Below are positions 59,003 to 64,000 of a stretch of DNA of 64,000 nucleotides, in pieces. Position 1 is the stretch's first letter; each line of letters begins with the position of its first letter. A program made the position numbers and the translations under genes. Under the pieces are notes generated by a model. That model ran no database searches. It saw only the letters and a program-made list of their open reading frames with translations, and had not been told where the DNA came from. The stretch is from Epinephelus fuscoguttatus (taxonomy: Eukaryota; Chordata; Actinopteri; Perciformes; Serranidae): positions 21,006,537 to 21,070,536 of the forward strand of contig NC_064767.1 in the NCBI RefSeq assembly GCF_011397635.1. The letters are read 5' to 3'.

Positions 59003-60163
59003 TATAATGTGATTTTAATTTAATTGAAAAAACCTTCATGGGGAACCTATTTGTCGCCGTTCACGCGAGGGGAATTATAAGTGTGTGACACATCACATTA
59101 TCTTACATTATTTCCAATCTGAATGGATGTGTTATTGGTGCTTTGATGTAATTTTAAAATGTGTAAAATGAAATATTGAATGATTTTGTTAATAAATATC
59201 AGGAGTTACATTTGGTTGTCAGTTGTTATTTGGTATCAGTAAATAAAAACATTTATGTCATGATTAGAGTTATAACACACGTTATAGAAGCTATTGTGCA
59301 CTGATTTAAATAGAGTGTTGCCTTGAGATTTTGGGTTGCCCTTTGGTGTGGCTTGGGCACAAAAGGTCTGAAAATCACTGCTCTTGATTAATCAATTATT
59401 ATTCGGTTTACAAAATTTCAGGAAAAAAGTGGCTCATAACCACTTTTCATAGCCTATGTTGACTCATCCAAATGTCTTGGCTGATCAACAGTTTATAATT
59501 AAAAAATATTCAATTTAATATCATAAAGTAGAGGTCATCTTGTTATGAGATCACACCAGCTGCCAAAGAGCGTTCCACACTTGAAACAAAAGTAGGCCAG
59601 GGCGTAATGTGTCGGAGCCAATGGCCCCTTCCCTACTTCCTATCCTCCTACTTCTGTCCCCCTTGCACAGAACACACCCATCCTCAAATTCAGTCTTCAA
59701 AATTCCCTTGTCTCCCCAGTTGCTTATCTTTACAGTGTCTTTCAGGCTTGTGTTTCCCTCTTGCTACTAGCGGCTCGCAAATTCCTGCTATCAGCTGTTT
59801 CCTGTTAGTTCAGCACTAGTGGGCTGCATGTGCGGCGTCATCAACAGCTCCTCCTACAAGTCATCAGCAGCCCCTCCCGTTGCAGAAGGACACCTCGTTC
59901 TTTTTAAACCAAAAAGGTTCCGCCAATATGTTTACCCCTATGCGGCAGAAAATTGGGCACCTGCAAAACTGCCCAACATTCGCCGAAAATCTGGCAGTGT
60001 AAAAGGGGCTAAAGACTCACAGTAAAAACAATACTAGCTGTTGTGACATTCTTGCAGATGGCAGAAACAAAGAAACTAGCACAGATGAACTACTGAAGAA
60101 GCTGAATTTTTGATCAGATTATAATGAATCATCAAAATAGTTGCAGATCATTTTCAGCTCTAA

Positions 60164-61676
60164 GGGTCCTATTTAGATGGTCTAAAGCGGACGGCGGAGG
60201 GTGCATAATCCATGTCGCAAGTGTCATTGCTATTTAGATGCAGGCGCAATTGTCATTTTCACGCCCTGCGCCCTCTTCGTCTAACTAGCAAATGAACTTG
60301 CGCTTCTCTGGGTGTGTTGGTCTAAAAATGAGGAGTGGTCAGGCGCAGTCATGGCGCGTTGCTAGTTAAATGACGTAAAATGCACCAGTGACCAACAAAA
60401 ACCTGGTCTAAGGTCAACGGCGCAGAATTTCATTGTTAAACAAGTTAGTAATATGCGTCTCTAGGCGGGTGCACAACACGCATGCACTCTGCTCAGACAC
60501 ACACGGAGCAGCCACACATATGCACAAGATAACAAATAAAAATATGATTACAATGTGAAAGGTTATTATTATGCACATTAAAATATTTATCAGAAACACG
60601 TCTTAATGGTCAGTCATTAATCAGAATGATCTAATCGCAGTAGGCTAATAATGATCATCATAATCCAGGAGGTCCAAGCTCGCAGTGTCCGAATATACGC
60701 AACTGCGAGCAGACCTCCACGGGCTGATGATGCATTGCCTGTAAAATGAACTTGTCTTTCCCAAATGAGTTGTGATCATTTTCGCATGTAAATCACAAAA
60801 TCAAAGATGTGAAAACGTTTAACTTTATTTTGACATAAACACAACAATATCCAGCTTCTGTGAACTAAAAACAAAAACTTATAGCCCTACAAGTACAAAT
60901 GTATATTTTTTTAAAAAAAAGCTTTTATAACGTAAAACTGAAGATCATCTTGTCAGGAGGAGGAGGATGTCCGCAGCCAGACCGGACAGGCCCGGGTGCA
61001 CCCACGGGACCAGCCCTTCCTGCACCTTCAGGCGGGGGTGTTCAGGATGCTGGAGAGGGAGCTGGGCTCTCTAACCTCCCGGGTTAAAATAAAATAAATT
61101 GAATAATCTACAATTTGTTGACAGCGTTTCTCTTGTGTGCGCGCGCTCTCTCTTTCTCTCTCGCAGTCTCACTCTGTTTCTTTTCTTTTGGCTTTTCTAA
61201 GATGACAGATGCTGAATATATACACTCTATCTGATGCTGTTGCTGTTTGTGGCTGGCTGAGAGGGATGTTTGCAGCTGTGTTTCCATTACGCGTGCCAAA
61301 CGTGCCAAACGGTGCCAGTCCCCTTTGATCTGACATCAGATGTGATGGGACAGTCGATATAGAGATACATTTATCATCTCCTCAGCTGTAAAACGCTCAC
61401 TCTTTCCAGTTGGTAGGTCCACCATCTAACTAGCTCTCCACCATGCGCTCCAATCGCGCCTCTTTTAAAGAGAATGAGAGGTAACACTCTGATTGGCTTA
61501 TTGAATGATACGCCCAAAATGCACCCATGACTAATTCACAGAGTAAGTCCAACCCTTTTAGACTCTCCGCCATGGCGCACAGTCTGAAAACGCGCTGTCT
61601 GACTAGCAAGTGACTGGGGCACGCCCATGTGCTGCACGCCTGGCACTTTGCGTTTTAGACCATCTAAATAGGGCCC
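60164..61676. mobile_element. Harbinger-like non-autonomous DNA element, 1513 bp
   Basis: The terminal inverted repeats, GGGTCCTATTTAGATGGTCT at the left and, read from the right, GGGCCCTATTTAGATGGTCT, are flanked by TAA on both sides (60161-60163, 61677-61679). A 3-bp TWA duplication and GGG-starting ends are features of PIF/Harbinger elements. The subterminal regions are also complementary over shorter blocks ('actagcaa', 'cgccc'). No DDE transposase frame is present. A possible remnant of an accessory gene lies at 60954-61097. Confidence 0.8.
60954..61097 (+). pseudogene. Possible remnant of Harbinger accessory (Myb-like) gene
   Basis: Inside the element a GC-rich 47-codon frame reads QEEEDVRSQTGQARVHPRD, then QPFLHLQAGVFRMLERELGS and LTSRVKIK, and stops at 61095-61097. 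The surroundings are AT-rich. The helical, Glu/Leu/Arg-rich C-terminal part resembles the coiled tail of the Myb/SANT-like second protein of PIF/Harbinger elements, but the resemblance is loose and no DNA-binding domain is left. It could equally be unrelated filler. Confidence 0.2.
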
Positions 61677-61679
61677 TAA

Positions 61680-62463
61680 ATGTTTAATTATTTTTAAACT
61701 TAAATGTGTCAAAATTAAATTCAATCCTGGGAGTAGATTTTGAGATTTGCCGATGCATTTCGCAGTACAAATCAACCCATAATTGCATGTTGAAGTGAAA
61801 CCAAAAAGTGAATAAGACTGAAAGAAAAGAATCCTTTCAATGAAACAAATTTATGTGCAATTTCACCCACTTTATCTCCAACAAGGTGCAGAAAGAAATT
61901 ACTGAAAATCTTTCCAATATCTACCTGTTACCCCCCAAAAATCCAATCCTGGTTCTTTTATCTCCCACAGTGGCAGTCATATGTGCCTCTGCGCTTGGTG
62001 CTGAGTGGGTCATTTCAGGGGTCAGGGTTTTTAATTGGATAATCCAGTCCCGAGCCAGCTGAGATTAGCAGCTACTCAAACCCAGGGAATTGGTATGATA
62101 GTGTTTGACCTGCGTGACCACACTGGGTTAAGCTTCCTCATGCAGGAGCACACAGCGCTGCCTCAGGGAAACACAGAAACCATCAGAGATGAAGGAGGAA
62201 ACTTTGCTCAACAGCCCCCAAGTTCAAAATGAGATATGAAATTTCCACACGACACCAGTGTTAATCACATCACAGCCCTCTTGAAGTGTCAACAGCATGT
62301 CTTGGCCTTTAAAGCGTCCCACTCTGTGTATTAAACTGTCTTGTCTTGTCTTTTGTCTTCACTTCTGATCCTGTGGTGGAGCCTTCAACAAGAGTTGTTG
62401 AATGTGCTCATCATTTCTGCAGCCATGTGCTTGTGGGCACATTTTTGTAACACACCCGCAGTG

Positions 62464-62523
<60 letters not shown>

Positions 62524-63451
62524 CTCTGAGTCTGGCACCGCGTTAAGCCTGAGAATGTGCATGTGTTGGAGCTGTCCTCTTAATCCTTACAGCAAATAAA
62601 GGGAGGCTTACTCAGTCTGGTGCACACACACACTAGAGCAGGCAAGCGAGCACAGATGCACACACTTCACATGCACTGGCACGTGCATGTATGGCACATG
62701 CTCTCTCTTCCTGTTCATATCTTTCTCCCCCCCCTCCCTCCATCTGGCTGATGCCTTTTCCTCCCATTATTCCACCTCTCTATCTAAGATTCTTGCTTTC
62801 TTTCTTCTGCAGCCCATGCTTTATCTGTTCTCCATCCCTCTGTCTCTCTTCTTTCCTGTCCTCTCCTTCTCGCCTTCACTCACAGACTCGTGCCCAATCC
62901 CTGCTGCTCACAGTGTCGCCATCTCTTTGCCAAGCCAATCTGGGTTTTGGAAATTGTCTCAAAAGCACCAGGATTACCCCCACACCCACAACAATTACCC
63001 CCAACCTTCCTGAGCAGGGCACAACAGCCGTTAGTGTCTCATAATGAGAGAGCTGCTGAGGTGGGATTTACGATTAGTGATGGTGTATCTCAGAGCAGCA
63101 CAGGCTGCCTCCGTCAGTGTTGTTAGCAGTGTTGCTTCGGTCACAGCTGAGTTTAGGAGAAGGCTCTCTGGTACTGCACCTAAATATGCACGCTCCTGTG
63201 AAGACTATCATCCACCACATTAATTAATGACACCCCTCAGGTTTGGGCAGCTGTTTATATTTTTATATTGTCCTGTTGTCATTGTGTTTCATTGCTGATA
63301 GCATATGATGAAGCAGCGGGTGGGCTCAGCTGTCTCATCAGTCAGACTGTGTTGTGTTGTGTACATACACGCAAGCACATTAATGGACAAGACACACTAA
63401 GAGCAGTGGAGATGGACCTCAGTGCAGCGTGTGCATGAGTCTTACTTGGAT
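61680..63451. other. Gene-free stretch
   Basis: Apart from the TG microsatellite at 62465-62522, no gene is supported. The pyrimidine-rich part at 62700-62890 gives spurious frames only. Confidence 0.4.
62465..62522. repeat. (TG)29 microsatellite
   Basis: Uninterrupted 58-bp TG tract. Confidence 0.98.
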
Positions 63452-63725
63452 TAAAGGGTGGGTTCACACTTTTTCGAGTTTCAAAACTACAGTCAGGAGC
63501 CTATATGAACATTTATCATGCTATTATCTTTCCTCCTATTCTTGCAGGCCATTCCAGTAAAGAAAAACGATCTGTATTATCACAACAGAATGATCAGAAT
63601 TTTTCATATTTTCATCATGTTGATATGATCATTTATCATTCAACACAACCCTATAGGGACGGGGATATGGCCAAAATCCTCAGGGAATATTTAACTTAAT
63701 ATGATGGTAACAGTGATTGTTCTTT
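63452..63725. repeat. Interspersed repeat fragment
   Basis: Begins 'attaaagggtgggttcacac' and continues with 'caaaactacagtcaggagcc', in the style of TTAAAGGG-ended fish MITEs (compare R4). The complementary right end was not found, so the assignment is tentative. Confidence 0.35.
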
Positions 63726-64000
63726 AAAGGAGCTATATGTAAGAAATCTAAAGCAAATAGTCATAAAATCCTCCTAATATGTCACAGAGACTAAGGAATA
63801 CTGTTCATATAACATACTGATCTCATCGACAACAATAGTACGGCCAGAATATTCGCATTTAAAAACTTTTTTACAGTCCGCAAATCATGTTTATGTTTTG
63901 AATTTGTGTTTTGGCCTGTTGCACCACCCACCGCCGTCTACCAGTCACGCAGTCAGCAGAGTCTCAGCATCATCTCAGCATCAGTTACAGTTACGACTGA
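63726..64000. repeat. Interspersed repeat running off the window
   Basis: Begins 'tttaaaggagctatatgtaa' and 'gaaatctaaagcaaat', an arrangement I associate with a widespread fish DNA repeat. It continues to the end of the window, so its right end is unseen. Confidence 0.45.

Larger units (their letters stand above)
57410..59380. mobile_element. hAT-type element carrying a Tc1 insertion
   Basis: The ends are CAGTGGTTCTTAAATGTTGT at the left and the complement of CAGTGATTTTCAGACC at the right, with shared subterminal TTGTGCC. The 8-bp flanks ctctggat (57402-57409) and ctcttgat (59381-59388) match at 7 of 8. Removing the Tc1 copy leaves about 570 bp, so the element is non-autonomous. Confidence 0.8.
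56690..60160. repeat. R8 'gctgcaactgatgatt' repeat region, interrupted
   Basis: Outer and intervening sequence is made of decayed blocks such as 'ggctgcaactgatgatt', 'atcaaaatagttggtgat', 'aataatctgttgattatt', 'gattaatcaatt' and, at the right, 'catcaaaatagttgcagatc'. These belong to a familiar dispersed fish repeat built around 'gattaatc' motifs. The region is interrupted by two hAT-type elements and a Tc1 element. At about 59560-60020 there is a further unassigned segment whose end, 'gcagtgtaaaaggggct', looks like an element terminus. No host gene is seen. Confidence 0.45.

Overview
This window is vertebrate nuclear DNA, almost certainly from a spiny-rayed teleost fish. The evidence is intron-containing genes with vertebrate orthologues, long (CA)n/(TG)n microsatellites, and a dense load of fish-type transposons (Tc1, hAT, Harbinger-like elements, tRNA-derived SINEs, non-LTR retrotransposon ends and a solo LTR). 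I do not name a species.

Only two protein-coding genes can be supported, and they lie close together. marveld1 (minus strand, coding 7133 down to 6627, one coding exon, 168 aa) is a four-pass MARVEL-domain membrane protein. avpi1 (plus strand, coding exons 9753-10075 and 10177-10435, 193 aa) is arginine-vasopressin-induced protein 1. They are divergent, with about 2.6 kb between start codons. The GC-rich stretch between them holds a palindromic cAMP response element, a GC box and three inverted CCAAT motifs. AVPI1 and MARVELD1 are also head-to-head neighbours in human, so this pair is conserved synteny. The avpi1 3' UTR is long and appears to contain an 882-bp hAT-type element with a smaller palindromic element inside it.

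From about 12.4 kb to the end there is no recognisable gene. The region is a gene-poor, repeat-rich flank. Many insertions can be delimited by their target-site duplications (TSDs): a solo LTR (5-bp TSD), a 5'-truncated LINE (12-bp TSD), tRNA-derived SINEs (8-, 11-, 12- and 17-bp TSDs), four hAT-type elements (8-bp TSDs, one perfect), a TTAA-flanked element, a dead Tc1 element (TA) and a Harbinger-like element (TAA). Several are nested: SINE in R2 repeat in hAT-like element near 26 kb; LINE in an older repeat near 24 kb; solo LTR and R1 element in a fold-back near 20 kb; Tc1 in hAT in an older repeat near 58 kb.

Repeat family labels R1 to R8 are local to this annotation. Two weak exon candidates (near 39.9 kb and 48.9 kb) are given with low confidence. 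I found no tRNA, rRNA, CRISPR or evidence of a novel multi-gene system. The informative content is the conserved divergent gene pair and the layered transposon history.
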